Below, piece after piece: positions 19,099-29,800 of a stretch of 64,000 nt of DNA (the stretch's first letter is position 1; every line of letters starts with the position of its first letter). The DNA comes from Bacteroides salyersiae WAL 10018 = DSM 18765 = JCM 12988 (GTDB lineage: Bacteria; Bacteroidota; Bacteroidia; Bacteroidales; Bacteroidaceae). The notes below the pieces were generated by a model. The model saw only the letters and a program-made list of their open reading frames with translations. It searched no databases and was not told the origin of the DNA. The position numbers and the translations under genes are program-made. The stretch lies in NCBI RefSeq assembly GCF_000381365.1, contig NZ_KB905469.1, positions 169,673 through 233,672 on the forward strand. Direction: 5' to 3'.

Positions 19099-21564
19099 TC
19101 AAAGAATACGAACATTTTTCTGTACACATATATCGTGGGAAGAAAATCCCAACATTATATGATAATCACCTTTATCTTTCAAAAAGCTCTTTGCAGCTAT
19201 ATTATAATAAGTAAATGCATCCTTAGACAACAACATTTTTATCGTTATCGATTCTCCCGCTTTCAAGAAGACCTTTTTGAATTGCTTTAATTCTTTTTCG
19301 GGACGCTCTACGATTCCCCCCGTTTTCCCAACATATAACTGCACAACCTGTGCACCATCACGTTTTCCTGTATTGGTGAGTTTGCACGTCACTTCTACAG
19401 AACCATCGACCATCGGATTGGAAACAGACAGATCGGAAAGGCGAAAATCCGTATAAGACAAACCATAACCAAAAGGATATTGTACCTCGCGTTGCAATTT
19501 ATCATAACCACGATAACCAATAAATATTCCTTCTGTATAAGCAACATGTTTATCACCATCCGGATCATAATAACTATCATAAGCAGGATTATCCTCCCAT
19601 CGCTTTTCAAAAGTCATCGGTAATTTACCTGAGGGATTCACATTACCAAAAAGTATATCAGCAACAGCCGTACCACTTTCCTGTCCCGCATACCATCCCC
19701 ACAACAAACCTTTTAATCCGGGTTCCCATGCTTGCATCTCTACATTCCCTCCCGCATTAACAACACCGACTACCGGCCTTTTACATTTTAATGCTCGTGT
19801 AATCATCTTTGCATCAGCATCAGGTAATGCAAAAGTACGGTCAGCGCCTTCTCCTTCCGTATCCGAACTATGCCCAAAACAAGCTATTACCATATCCGCA
19901 CGATCTAACCGTTCTACAAAAGGATCTCGCTTTTCACCTTTATACTCCCAAATCAAAGCAACAGCTGCCCCACCGCCTTCCTGAAAATATTCGAAACGTA
20001 TATCATACTCCTTACCTGCTTCCAATCTCTTTTTCACAGAAGAATTACGAAAGCTACCTATTTCCCACTGATCGGCTACCAGTTCATTGTCAATAAACAG
20101 ACGATAACCATCGTCACCACCTACAGAAAATTCATATTCTCCCGTGATATCAGGGCGTATCACACCTGTCCATCGCACCGAATAGTTTTCTTTACCAAGT
20201 CCTTTTATCCCTGTGCCTTTCGTCCAAGAATAGTTGATCTTATTCTCCGTACGTTCAAAAACCGGTTTTCCAGATAGATTTTTATTATTAAAATAAGCAG
20301 CATGTAAACCTCTCTCACCCATACTTTTTGTATATAAAATCTCGGGTAAGAAATCAAGTTCATCTACATAAGTCACATTTACATGATGTTTTGCAGCTTC
20401 TTTTTGAATGCCTTCGTACATACTTACATAATGGAAAGGATTTACAGAACCACTACCACCACCATGTACATACCCATGCGCGTTTTTACCAACCACTACA
20501 ATGTCTCTCACTTTTTTCGTGTTAATAGGTAGGGTATTCTGTGTGTTTTTCAATAAAACAATACCCTCTCTTGCCACATCTAATGCCACTTCAGCTGCTT
20601 TCGGATCATCTAATGGAATATTTTTATCTGCTTTCATCCCATTCTGAAAATCAAACGCAACCATTGTGCGTAGAATATGACGCACCATCTCATCGATCAT
20701 TTCTATAGTTATATCACCTGTCTTGAGGTAATAAGCAAGTTCTTCCGGTTTTCTCGTCCCTCCTGGCATCTCAAGATCAAGCCCAGCCTTTACAGCCGGA
20801 ATGCAATGATGGGTAGACCCCCAATCAGACATAAGTACCCCATTGAACCCCCATTCATCTCTCAAAACACCTTTCAACAACCAAGGAGACTCTGTCGTAT
20901 AAACACCATAGAGTAAGTTATAACTAGTCATGACAGCAGCTACTCCAGCCTCTTGAACAGCTGCCTTGAATGCCGGAAAATAAATTTCATGCAATGTTCT
21001 TTCATCAATATCATTGCTTATTTCATGCCTGTCATAGTCGGAATTATTAGCAGAAAAGTGTTTGATGACAGCCATAATTCCCTGGTCTTGTACCCCTTTT
21101 ATATATCCCGTAGAGATACGTGCCGCCAAATAAGGGTCTTCTCCCATATATTCGAAATTACGGCCACACATAGGAGCGCGATATATGTTCACTGCAGGTC
21201 CCAATAATACATTAATCCCTCTGGCTCTACAATCACGTCCTAAGGACTTACCATATTCATAGGCAAGATCTTCATTCCAAGTAGCAGCCAACAATACCGT
21301 AGCCGGATAAGCAGTAGACTGTCCATGAGTACCGAGCCCCTGCGGTCCATCAGACATTTTCATACGGGGTATTCCTAAACGATCAATGTTTCTCGTATAC
21401 ATCCAATCAATTCCACCGATATAAGATAACTTTTCTTTTACAGTCATCTTTCTCAAAATATTATCTACCTTCTCATCTACATCAGAAGTATACCACTTCT
21501 GTGCCATTACACAAAAAGGTGCCAAGATTAGTAAAAATGTAATAGTGATTCTTTGAAATTTCAT
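19099..21564 (-). CDS. GH3 beta-glycosidase with PA14 insert
   Basis: 821 residues with a signal peptide (about 1-22). The GH3 N-terminal barrel carries the KHFSANNSD motif and the nucleophile Asp247 in VLMSDWGS. A PA14 module (about 405-545) is inserted in the second GH3 domain, as in several Bacteroidota beta-glucosidases, and a fibronectin-III-like domain (about 715-815) ends the protein. GH3 enzymes are retaining exo-acting hydrolases, mostly beta-glucosidases or beta-xylosidases; the linkage here is open. It is the last gene of the GH97-GH76-GH125-GH3 operon, 99 bases after GH125, and runs towards the strong terminator at 18900. Confidence 0.93.
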   Translation of the reverse strand: MKFQRITITFLLILAPFCVMAQKWYTSDVDEKVDNILRKMTVKEKLSYIGGIDWMYTRNIDRLGIPRMKMSDGPQGLGTHGQSTAYPATVLLAATWNEDLAYEYGKSLGRDCRARGINVLLGPAVNIYRAPMCGRNFEYMGEDPYLAARISTGYIKGVQDQGIMAVIKHFSANNSDYDRHEISNDIDERTLHEIYFPAFKAAVQEAGVAAVMTSYNLLYGVYTTESPWLLKGVLRDEWGFNGVLMSDWGSTHHCIPAVKAGLDLEMPGGTRKPEELAYYLKTGDITIEMIDEMVRHILRTMVAFDFQNGMKADKNIPLDDPKAAEVALDVAREGIVLLKNTQNTLPINTKKVRDIVVVGKNAHGYVHGGGSGSVNPFHYVSMYEGIQKEAAKHHVNVTYVDELDFLPEILYTKSMGERGLHAAYFNNKNLSGKPVFERTENKINYSWTKGTGIKGLGKENYSVRWTGVIRPDITGEYEFSVGGDDGYRLFIDNELVADQWEIGSFRNSSVKKRLEAGKEYDIRFEYFQEGGGAAVALIWEYKGEKRDPFVERLDRADMVIACFGHSSDTEGEGADRTFALPDADAKMITRALKCKRPVVGVVNAGGNVEMQAWEPGLKGLLWGWYAGQESGTAVADILFGNVNPSGKLPMTFEKRWEDNPAYDSYYDPDGDKHVAYTEGIFIGYRGYDKLQREVQYPFGYGLSYTDFRLSDLSVSNPMVDGSVEVTCKLTNTGKRDGAQVVQLYVGKTGGIVERPEKELKQFKKVFLKAGESITIKMLLSKDAFTYYNIAAKSFLKDKGDYHIMLGFSSHDICVQKNVRIL

Positions 21565-21663
21565 GTTATTCGTGTTATTTTGCTTAAGACCTATTTATGT
21601 TTTCATAAAAAACAGCACACAACCGGAAGGTTAGACTCCCAGTTGTATACTATCACAAACTGC

Positions 21664-23133
21664 TTATTGTATGCTGTTCAGCAAATCAGTTTTCCCTTCA
21701 TTCACCAGTTTCAGAATCAATTCACCGAACAAAGTGTTCTGCCAAGCAAACCATGCACGGGTAAAATTAGCAGGATCATCCTTATGGAAAGATTCGTGTA
21801 TGAATCCGGTACCGGCATCTGTATCTATCAGCATTTTGACACAATCTTTTATTTCCTCATCATCTTGACTGGTAAATGCCTTCATCATGATACTCATCGG
21901 CCATATCATATCATAACCGATGTGTGGACCACCAATTCCCTCACCAGCTTTACCTTTAAAAAAATAAGGATTATCCTTACTCCATACAAAACGACGTGTA
22001 TTCTGATAAATCGGATCGTTTATATCTACATCTCCCAAATAAGCCATTGCTAACAAACTGGGTACATTCGCGTCATCCATCAATAAATGATTACCGAAAC
22101 CGTCTACTTCAAAAGCATAAATGGTGCCGTATTTAGGGTGGTTGTAAGTTGCATACTTCTGCAATGCCGTTTCGACTTCCTCCGCAAGATCGGTACATTG
22201 CTGTGCAAGATTTGTATTTTGATTCACAGTCGTTAGTATCTCAGCTGCTTTCCGCAATGAAGACACAGCAAAAAAATTAGAAGGAACCAGAAATTGCAAA
22301 GTAGTTGCATCGTCCGAAGGCCGGAAACAGGATACAATTAATCCCACCGGATTAACAGGAGCGCCCAAGCCATTGTTATTCAGTGTATCAAGAGCACGTT
22401 CCGTTTTACGTTGAAATTTATAATAGTCCACTCTTCCCTTACGCTGTTGTTCCTTGAATGTTTTCAATATATTGGTGATAGCTTGTATCCATTCGCTATC
22501 GAATACACTGGCATCACCGGTTTCTTTCCAATATTGATATGCTAAACGGAGAGGATAACAAAGAGAATCTATTTCCCATTTACGCTCATGAAGTTCCGGT
22601 TTCATGTCTGTCAGATCGGACATCCAATCCCCTCCTTTTGCACCATCATTGAAAGCATTGGCATACGGATCTATATTAATACACTTAAACTGACGCCGGA
22701 TTACACCTTCGAGCATTTTCTTCAATTCAGGGTCTTTATGAGCCAGCTGTATATAAGGCCATACCTGCGCACCGGAATCACGTAACCACATTGCGTGAAT
22801 ATCTCCTGTATATACAAAGGTATCCGGTTTACCGTCAGTTGTCCGATAATGTACGGTTGTTTCAAGTGTGTTCGGAAAACAATTTTCAAACATCCAAGCC
22901 AGTTTCTGGTTAGTCAACAGTTTCTTTACACGCAAAATCTCTGTTTCAACAGCCTTAGAAGTAAATAATCTCTTCTTTACAGGCGGACGGTTCGTTTTAT
23001 ATGCTGCTGCCAGACACGCCTGATTTACAATGACCGTATTATCTTTTACAATGACAAAATCGGTTGCTTTCACAGACTTCCCCATCAACAATGCGGTTGC
23101 AATTACACACAAACTAATGTTTTTGTTTTTCAT
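21664..23133 (-). CDS. GH125 exo-alpha-1,6-mannosidase
   Basis: 489 residues with a signal peptide (about 1-23). The family signatures HAMWLRDSGAQVWPY, GGDWMSD and GEGIGGPHIGYDMIWPMS are all present, and the length is normal. Characterised GH125 enzymes are inverting exo-alpha-1,6-mannosidases that act on the backbone of alpha-mannan or on N-glycan mannose. Its start is 20 bases after the GH76 stop, so the two are cotranscribed. Together they form an endo/exo pair for an alpha-1,6-mannose backbone. Confidence 0.95.
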   Translation of the reverse strand: MKNKNISLCVIATALLMGKSVKATDFVIVKDNTVIVNQACLAAAYKTNRPPVKKRLFTSKAVETEILRVKKLLTNQKLAWMFENCFPNTLETTVHYRTTDGKPDTFVYTGDIHAMWLRDSGAQVWPYIQLAHKDPELKKMLEGVIRRQFKCINIDPYANAFNDGAKGGDWMSDLTDMKPELHERKWEIDSLCYPLRLAYQYWKETGDASVFDSEWIQAITNILKTFKEQQRKGRVDYYKFQRKTERALDTLNNNGLGAPVNPVGLIVSCFRPSDDATTLQFLVPSNFFAVSSLRKAAEILTTVNQNTNLAQQCTDLAEEVETALQKYATYNHPKYGTIYAFEVDGFGNHLLMDDANVPSLLAMAYLGDVDINDPIYQNTRRFVWSKDNPYFFKGKAGEGIGGPHIGYDMIWPMSIMMKAFTSQDDEEIKDCVKMLIDTDAGTGFIHESFHKDDPANFTRAWFAWQNTLFGELILKLVNEGKTDLLNSIQ

Positions 23134-23153
23134 ATTTTCTTATCTTTAATTGT

Positions 23154-24347
23154 TTACAAATCTTTTATTTGAGCCAGACGTGCATACATTTCCACTATAG
23201 CAGCCTGTGTCAACAGCCACTTCTTTCCGTCTTTATCTACTCCGCTTAAATCAACATTGAACAGTCCATTATCATCACGAGCATTATCCCAGGCATACGT
23301 CAAACTCCGGTTGAAAGCATCCAGATACTTCTTATTATTATCCTGCTTGTAAAGTTCGATAAATCCACGGAGCATAACGGCCGTAAACCAGATATCTCCT
23401 CTCTTAATCAATTTAAAAGTATTACCATCCGCCGGAGTAAAATCAACAAAGAAATAATTATAACATTCCTTCGCTATATTTTGTGCATCTGTCAGATAAG
23501 CCGGAATGCCGGTCAATTGGTAAAGTAATGCTGCGGCCTGCATCATCTGTCCGCTATTATAAGCAAACTTAGCTCTCCCTATTTTACCATCCAATCGGAT
23601 GTTATCAAAATAAAGATAGTCTGTAGAATCCTGCAAATGTGTCTTTGTCCATTCATACAGCACTCTGCCACGAGACAAGAAAAGAGTGTCTCCAGTCGCT
23701 TTGAATAATTTTAGCGCCAAAACAGCTCCGGGTGCATTAGAACAAGTATTTTTACTCTCTTTCTTCTGCTCACACCAATAAATACCACCACCGAGTTGAT
23801 CATCCGTCCCGCTTTCAACAAAATTCCATATCAATCGGGCTTTCTCAAGATATCCGGCTCCTTTAGTCATCTGATAAAGATCGGTAAAGTCAATGCCAAG
23901 CCACACATTATCGTCATAAAAACGATCAGACAACGGCGCCGTCCGGATATATGATGAATAAGCCTGAGGTTCCCTACGGGTATCAAAGTACTCTTCCAGC
24001 CCCGGCAATACTTTTTTATCCAGCAACTCTTTATACTTTGATTGGCCGGTAGCCTCCAACAAAGCATTCACAGCTGAAAACGTTCCCGAATACGGCCAAA
24101 GGTACGAATATTGATTCGGCATATTTGCCTGCTCTTCAGAAGCAAGATAAGTAACAGTATTCTGTTGATCGAAAGGATAATTCTCCCGTAATAAATTTCC
24201 ATCCGGTTGAGAGTAATTCTGATAAAGAGAATCCAATGTTTCCTGAGCTCTCAACAAGTTAGGATTCGTATTCGATTGTTCCTTCTGAGCACAACCGACC
24301 AAAGCAAGCGCACATAACGAGTGCAATAAAAAACGTTCTAAATTCAT
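23154..24347 (-). CDS. GH76 endo-alpha-1,6-mannanase, lipoprotein
   Basis: 397 residues. The N-terminus is a lipoprotein signal with lipobox LVGC (Cys19), so the enzyme is membrane-anchored. The (alpha/alpha)6-barrel family is recognised by the tandem catalytic Asp145-Asp146 in FYDDNVWLG and by GGIYW and YNSGQMMQAAALLY. GH76 enzymes cleave alpha-1,6-mannan backbones internally. In Bacteroides alpha-mannan loci both surface and periplasmic forms occur; which applies here is not clear, since no obvious acidic surface-export signal follows Cys19. It lies between GH97 and GH125 in the operon. Confidence 0.93.
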   Translation of the reverse strand: MNLERFLLHSLCALALVGCAQKEQSNTNPNLLRAQETLDSLYQNYSQPDGNLLRENYPFDQQNTVTYLASEEQANMPNQYSYLWPYSGTFSAVNALLEATGQSKYKELLDKKVLPGLEEYFDTRREPQAYSSYIRTAPLSDRFYDDNVWLGIDFTDLYQMTKGAGYLEKARLIWNFVESGTDDQLGGGIYWCEQKKESKNTCSNAPGAVLALKLFKATGDTLFLSRGRVLYEWTKTHLQDSTDYLYFDNIRLDGKIGRAKFAYNSGQMMQAAALLYQLTGIPAYLTDAQNIAKECYNYFFVDFTPADGNTFKLIKRGDIWFTAVMLRGFIELYKQDNNKKYLDAFNRSLTYAWDNARDDNGLFNVDLSGVDKDGKKWLLTQAAIVEMYARLAQIKDL

Positions 24348-24397
24348 ATCTCTACTAAATTATATATTATCAATTCTTTCGTGGAAAGTTATAATTC

Positions 24398-26524
24398 CTA
24401 TTTCTTTTTATTATCTGTTATTTCAAACAAACTGATAGCAAAACCACTGCCGATGGATACTGATTGTTTAAACTTCGACTTATTAGTTACCACCATTTTG
24501 CGAATAGTGTATGCCTGCTGATTGTTCTCATAATCAGTATCTGCAGCATCTGCATAGACGGTAGCCATGTATTTCTTACCGGGATCCAAAAAATCAAACT
24601 GAAAAGCAGCTATATGCGGTTGTGCACCGGTCGTTCCTCCCACAAACCAATTACTCGAGCCTTTTTCCTTACGGGCAATCGTCAGATATTCATAAGGTTC
24701 CGCCTCCAAGTAAACTGATTTATCCCAATCTACAGCTACGTCTTTTATAAATTGAAATGCATCTGGGAAACGTTCATAATTCTCCGGATAATCGGCCACC
24801 ATCTGTAACGGACTATACATCGTAACATATAGCGCCAATTGATTGGTTATCGTGGCTTTCATCTTCTCATGACGATTTGGATTAATTTTAGATAAATCCA
24901 ACTCAAAAATTCCGGGAGTGAAATCCATCGGACCGCCAATAAGCCGTGTAAACGGAAGAATAGTCGTATGCCCCAATGGAACACGAGACATGAATTCATT
25001 TCCTCTTGCCGATTCATTTCCTATTAAATTCGGATATGTCCGGCAGATTCCTGTCGGACGAACTGCCTCATGTCCATCGACCATAATCCGATACTTAGCC
25101 GCTTTTTCCACCACATATTGAAAATGATTAACCATCGGTTGACTATAATGATATTCGCCGAGTGGTACTATCGGCCCCACATAGCCTGTTTTCACCGCAT
25201 CATACCCATACTGTTTCATAAATTGAAAAGCTTCATCCATATGACGCTCATAATTTCTGTATGCCGAACCAGTTTCATGATGCATAATCAGTTTCACATT
25301 CTTGCTATGTGCATATTCATTCAGTTCTTTCACGTCAAAGTCAGGATAAGGAGTCACATAGTCAAAATTAAATTCTTTCCGATTACTCACCCAATCTTCC
25401 CATCCGATATTCCACCCTTCTACCAAAACTGCATCAAAACCATTTTTTGCGGCAAAGTCGATATATCTTTTCACATTCTGACTATTCGCCCTATGATTGC
25501 CGTGAGGTTTTGCTTTCGTATAATCAGTTTCGCCTATTTTTATAGTAGGATAGTCCGATGTGTAATCCCATGAACCCCCACCGGCTATCATTTCCCACCA
25601 TACTCCGACAAATTTGGTAGGTCTGATCCATGAAGTATCTTGAATTTTACATGGTTCATTCAAATTTAATGTGATACGAGAAGCTAAAATATCTTTTGCT
25701 TCAGTACCTACGATAATAGTACGCCAAGGAGAGACTCCCGGTGCCTGCAATGTCCCTTTAAAACCAACTGCATCAGGAGTAAGATGTGACTGGAACGTTC
25801 TATTTTCACTATCCAGTTCAAGATGCATACACGGATAGTCGAGTAAAGCGGCTTCATGTAAATTTATATACAATCCGTCATCTGTTTTCAGCATCAAAGC
25901 TGTTTGTACGGCAGCTTCTCCGATTACCTTCGAAGCTATATTCTGGTGATCGACAGCCTTATTCATCAGCCCCCGGATCTCAGACATCTTAGATTTTGTA
26001 TATCCATACTCCTGCGTACAATAATCTCCCGGAATCCAATAAGCTGTATGATCACCAGTCATCGCAAACTGAGTGCATTCTTCCTTCACTATAAAATGCC
26101 TCAAGTCTTTCTGCATCGGAAATTCATAACGAAATCCCAAACCATCATTAAAAAGACGAAAACGGATTAGCATTCTGCGGTTCTTTTCTTTCTGTACTAA
26201 TGTTACCGCCATTTCATTATACTGATTACGGATATCTTTCTCTTCACCCCATACAGGCTGCCAAGTTACGTCAAAAGAAGAAGTCTGAATATCACCCACC
26301 TCAAAATCATCCAAAAACGACTTATCATCATTAACTAATTCAAAACCAAGTCTGCTGTTTTCTATTACTTGCTTGTCGCCCAACGATAGAGCATATGTAG
26401 GAATTCCATTGCCGGCAAGAGTAAATTTCAAAATCAGATTACCGTTGGGAGATTTCAAATTATATGCGAAAAGTTGTTGGAAAGCAACCAACACGAGAAA
26501 ACTAAAAAAAACAATATTCTTCAT
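24398..26524 (-). CDS. GH97 alpha-glycoside hydrolase, SusB-like
   Basis: I place the start at 26524 because it gives a normal signal peptide directly (MKNIVFFSF...); the frame stays open 15 codons further, to an ATG at 26569. The product is 708 residues. The GH97 N-terminal beta-sandwich leads into a TIM barrel with MHHET (Glu417), GHEAVRPTG (Glu486) and NLIGNESARG (Glu504). The segment DAVKTGYVG carries Gly where retaining members have a catalytic Asp. This pattern is that of inverting, calcium-dependent SusB-type alpha-glucosidases. It is the first gene of the four-gene operon. A role in removing alpha-glucosyl (or related) caps is inferred. Confidence 0.9.
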   Translation of the reverse strand: MKNIVFFSFLVLVAFQQLFAYNLKSPNGNLILKFTLAGNGIPTYALSLGDKQVIENSRLGFELVNDDKSFLDDFEVGDIQTSSFDVTWQPVWGEEKDIRNQYNEMAVTLVQKEKNRRMLIRFRLFNDGLGFRYEFPMQKDLRHFIVKEECTQFAMTGDHTAYWIPGDYCTQEYGYTKSKMSEIRGLMNKAVDHQNIASKVIGEAAVQTALMLKTDDGLYINLHEAALLDYPCMHLELDSENRTFQSHLTPDAVGFKGTLQAPGVSPWRTIIVGTEAKDILASRITLNLNEPCKIQDTSWIRPTKFVGVWWEMIAGGGSWDYTSDYPTIKIGETDYTKAKPHGNHRANSQNVKRYIDFAAKNGFDAVLVEGWNIGWEDWVSNRKEFNFDYVTPYPDFDVKELNEYAHSKNVKLIMHHETGSAYRNYERHMDEAFQFMKQYGYDAVKTGYVGPIVPLGEYHYSQPMVNHFQYVVEKAAKYRIMVDGHEAVRPTGICRTYPNLIGNESARGNEFMSRVPLGHTTILPFTRLIGGPMDFTPGIFELDLSKINPNRHEKMKATITNQLALYVTMYSPLQMVADYPENYERFPDAFQFIKDVAVDWDKSVYLEAEPYEYLTIARKEKGSSNWFVGGTTGAQPHIAAFQFDFLDPGKKYMATVYADAADTDYENNQQAYTIRKMVVTNKSKFKQSVSIGSGFAISLFEITDNKKK

Positions 26525-26673
26525 ATCATGACTATTATTCAAGTTAACAATTTTACAATGTAGCATCAACTATACATTGCCATAAAAAATCCCACTAAAA
26601 GTCATCCTGTACAATCTTTACCTTAAAAAAACAAGTAGATAATACCCTATATCCTCCTTTTGTTTAGATGTTC

Positions 26674-26681
26674 CAAAGTTA
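26674..26681 (-). promoter_or_regulatory. -7 box of the GH97-GH76-GH125-GH3 operon
   Basis: Minus-strand TAACTTTG, an exact TAnnTTTG match, about 150 bases upstream of the GH97 start. There is no good -33 box, which fits activation by an HTCS. Confidence 0.6.
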
Positions 26682-26795
26682 CGTGCCCGACCCGACAATT
26701 AATATATGATTTTATGACATTAGTGTATATTTAAAGCCTAAAGGCAACATTATAAACATATATGTCATGAAATCGTATACTTTTAAAGTTCTCTT

Positions 26796-26827
26796 TTTGG
26801 AACGGTTTTCTTTTTTATCTAACTTTG
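26796..26827 (+). promoter_or_regulatory. Promoter of HTCS 2
   Basis: TTTG at 26796-26799 and TAACTTTG at 26820-26827 are separated by 20 bases, a textbook Bacteroides promoter. Transcription would begin near 26835, which rules out the in-frame ATG at 26767 as the start. Confidence 0.8.
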
Positions 26828-26877
26828 TACTCAACAATCACACCCCCTTTTATTTATTGAAATTCACAGTTTCTATT

Positions 26878-29800
26878 ATGAGAGTTTCCGGTCCATACTA
26901 TCTTCTTTTGTCCATCCTTTTCCTTCTCTGTTGTAGTATCGGAAAAGCAGACTCATACAACGTAAGACAGTTTTCCAGTCAGAACGGTTTATCCAACAGT
27001 GCTATTCTTTCTATTTGCCAAGATAACAACGGACTTTTATGGTTAGGTTCTTGTGACGGTCTTAATATATTCGACGGAACCACTCCCCGTTTGTATAAAC
27101 CAACCGACACCCGGGTCAACTTCTCCGGAAATATCATAGGTAATATTATAGAGGCAGAAGAAAATGTACTATGGATACAGACCAACTACGGTCTCGACCG
27201 TTTCGACATCCGTCAACAAACCGTCCAAAGTTTCACAGAGTTTAAAGATACCAATAAAATGGCAAAAAGCCGGGATAATGACATCTATCTCATGAAAGAT
27301 GACGGATATATCTACTGTTTCCGCCAAGGCGATAAACAATTTCATCGATTAGATACGGAGAAATTTATTTTCGATAATATTTTGCAGATAGTTGTGGATG
27401 AATCGGATGTCCTTTGGATATTTACTTCAGACGGCAATAATAAAAGTTATCAGTTGAAAAAAGAGGGTGAAAACGTCACACTTTCTATCAAAGATTATTT
27501 CCAGCATCCGGAAAAATTAATAGGAGTATCATTCGAAAGCAATCTGCTTTATTTCATTGACAGTTCGCATGCTTTCTATGAATACGATCTGAATAGCAAA
27601 AAGAAATATTACATAACGGACGTCGAAACAGAAATACAAAAACGAGGTGAAATTTCATCGGTCATCAAAAAGCAAAACGACTACTACATTGGTTTTAAGA
27701 GTAGCGGTCTTATCCGATTGAAATACCAACCCGACCAGAAAATAAAATATATCACACAATCTACCGATATCGCGTGTGGTATATTTTGCTTGGTAAAGGA
27801 TAAATTTCAAGATATCATCTGGGTAGGGACAGACGGTCAAGGAGTGTATATGTATTTCACAGATGCATTCTCTATCCAAAACACCTTGCTAAATACTCCC
27901 GCTTACCAGATAAACAACCCGGTACGCGCACTCTTTCTGGATAACGAACAAACATTATGGATAGGAACTAAAGGAAACGGTATCCTTCGAATGCTTAAAT
28001 ATACTCCGGAAAAGGGAAAGCCAACGGCTACCGAGAGATTGCTCACAAACAACAGTGCACTGACCGACAACTCCGTCTACTGCTTTACACCCAGCCGTTG
28101 GAAAAGGCTTTGGATCGGGACTGAAAGCGGCATTAATTATTATTCCTATCAAGAAAGAAAACTAAAACAATTTCCTGTTACCGCCGGCGGGAAAGCGGTA
28201 AAATATGTCCATTCTATCTGCGAACAAAATGACAGTACCCTCTGGATTTCTACTGTTGGAGAAGGTATCGTAAAAGTCTCACTAAATACATCATCGGGTA
28301 TACCTACAATAAAAGATGCAGAAAGAACCGTATTGGATGGGGGAAAACGTGCATCTAATTACTTTTTCATTTCTTTCCAGGAAAACGATTCTATTCTATG
28401 GTTTGGAAACCGGGGATACGGAGCCTATCGGATAAATACGGAAACCGGACGAATGAAACCTTATCTGTTTAATGAAGCAGTCAAGAGCCAGACTGTAAAC
28501 GACATATTTGCCATTCTCAAGAATGAAACCGGTTACTGGTTCGGAACCAGCTTCGGATTGACACGAATGTATGACGGTAATTACCATATATATAATGAAA
28601 CGGACGGCTTTCCCAACAATACGATTCACGGTATCCTTGAAGACAGACAACAATATCTATGGCTCAGTACCAATCAAGGGTTGGTAAGATTTAATACCCG
28701 GATGAATACGATACAAGCCTATCACCAGCAAAACGATTTGAGAGTAACGGAATTCAGTGACGGAGCCTATTTTAAGGATGAACGTAGCGGTACTCTTTTC
28801 TTTGGCGGTACCAACGGATTTATAAGTATCCATGAAAACGATTTCAAAGAGACAGAATATATGCCCGCTCTGCAATTCAACCGTCTATTCATCTTCGGCA
28901 AAGAGTATAATATCAATGAGTTTCTGCACGAAGACAAACAGAAGCACAAAGTTTTGGAACTGGATCACAGTCAGAATTTCTTCGGACTGTCTTTTATTGT
29001 CATCGACTATCTGAACGGAAGCAACTATACCTATTACTATACAATCGAAGGATTAAGTGACAATTGGATAGAGAACGGAACATCCACAACGACCATGTTT
29101 TCTAATCTTGCACCGGGACAATATACCCTGTGGGTGAAGTACCGGAGCAACATAACAGGTAAAGAAAGTGCCCCGCAACCTTTAACGATCCGCATTACCC
29201 CGCCCTGGTACATGACCTCTTTGGCCTATTGGTGCTACTCCATACTCTTTATAGGATTTATTGCATGGTGTATACACTTGTCCATAAAGCGGTATCGCCG
29301 AAAAAGAGACGCGATGATAGAGAGAATAAATCGCCGGCAACGGAACGAACTATATGAATCCAAACTTCGTTTTTTCACCAACGTGACTCACGAATTTTGT
29401 ACGCCACTCACATTGATTTACGGACCTTGCCAAAGAATACTCACATATCCTTCCACCGACAATTATATCCGTAAATATGCCTCTATCATTCAACAAAATG
29501 CCCAAAAACTGAATGCCCTGATTCTGGAGCTCATCGAGTTCCGACGACTGGAGACCGGCAACAAAACCCTTGAAATCCAAAAGCTGCCCGTCTCCGCACA
29601 AACCCAAAACACGGCCGATTCTTTTAATGAATTAGCCGAAAGCAGGAAAATAAACTATCAGCTAAAAATAGAAAAAGAGGTCTACTGGAACTCGGATGCC
29701 GGTTGCTTCAGCAAGATTATCAACAATTTACTGTCCAATGCTTTTAAATACACGCCGGAGAACGGTATGATTAGCATAGAACAGTACGTAGAGAACGAGC

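Noticed and set aside
25740..25765. A further ATGTCCCTTT match to the shared 15-base motif
   Set aside because: It lies inside the GH97 coding sequence, is only partial and has no promoter next to it, so it is probably chance.
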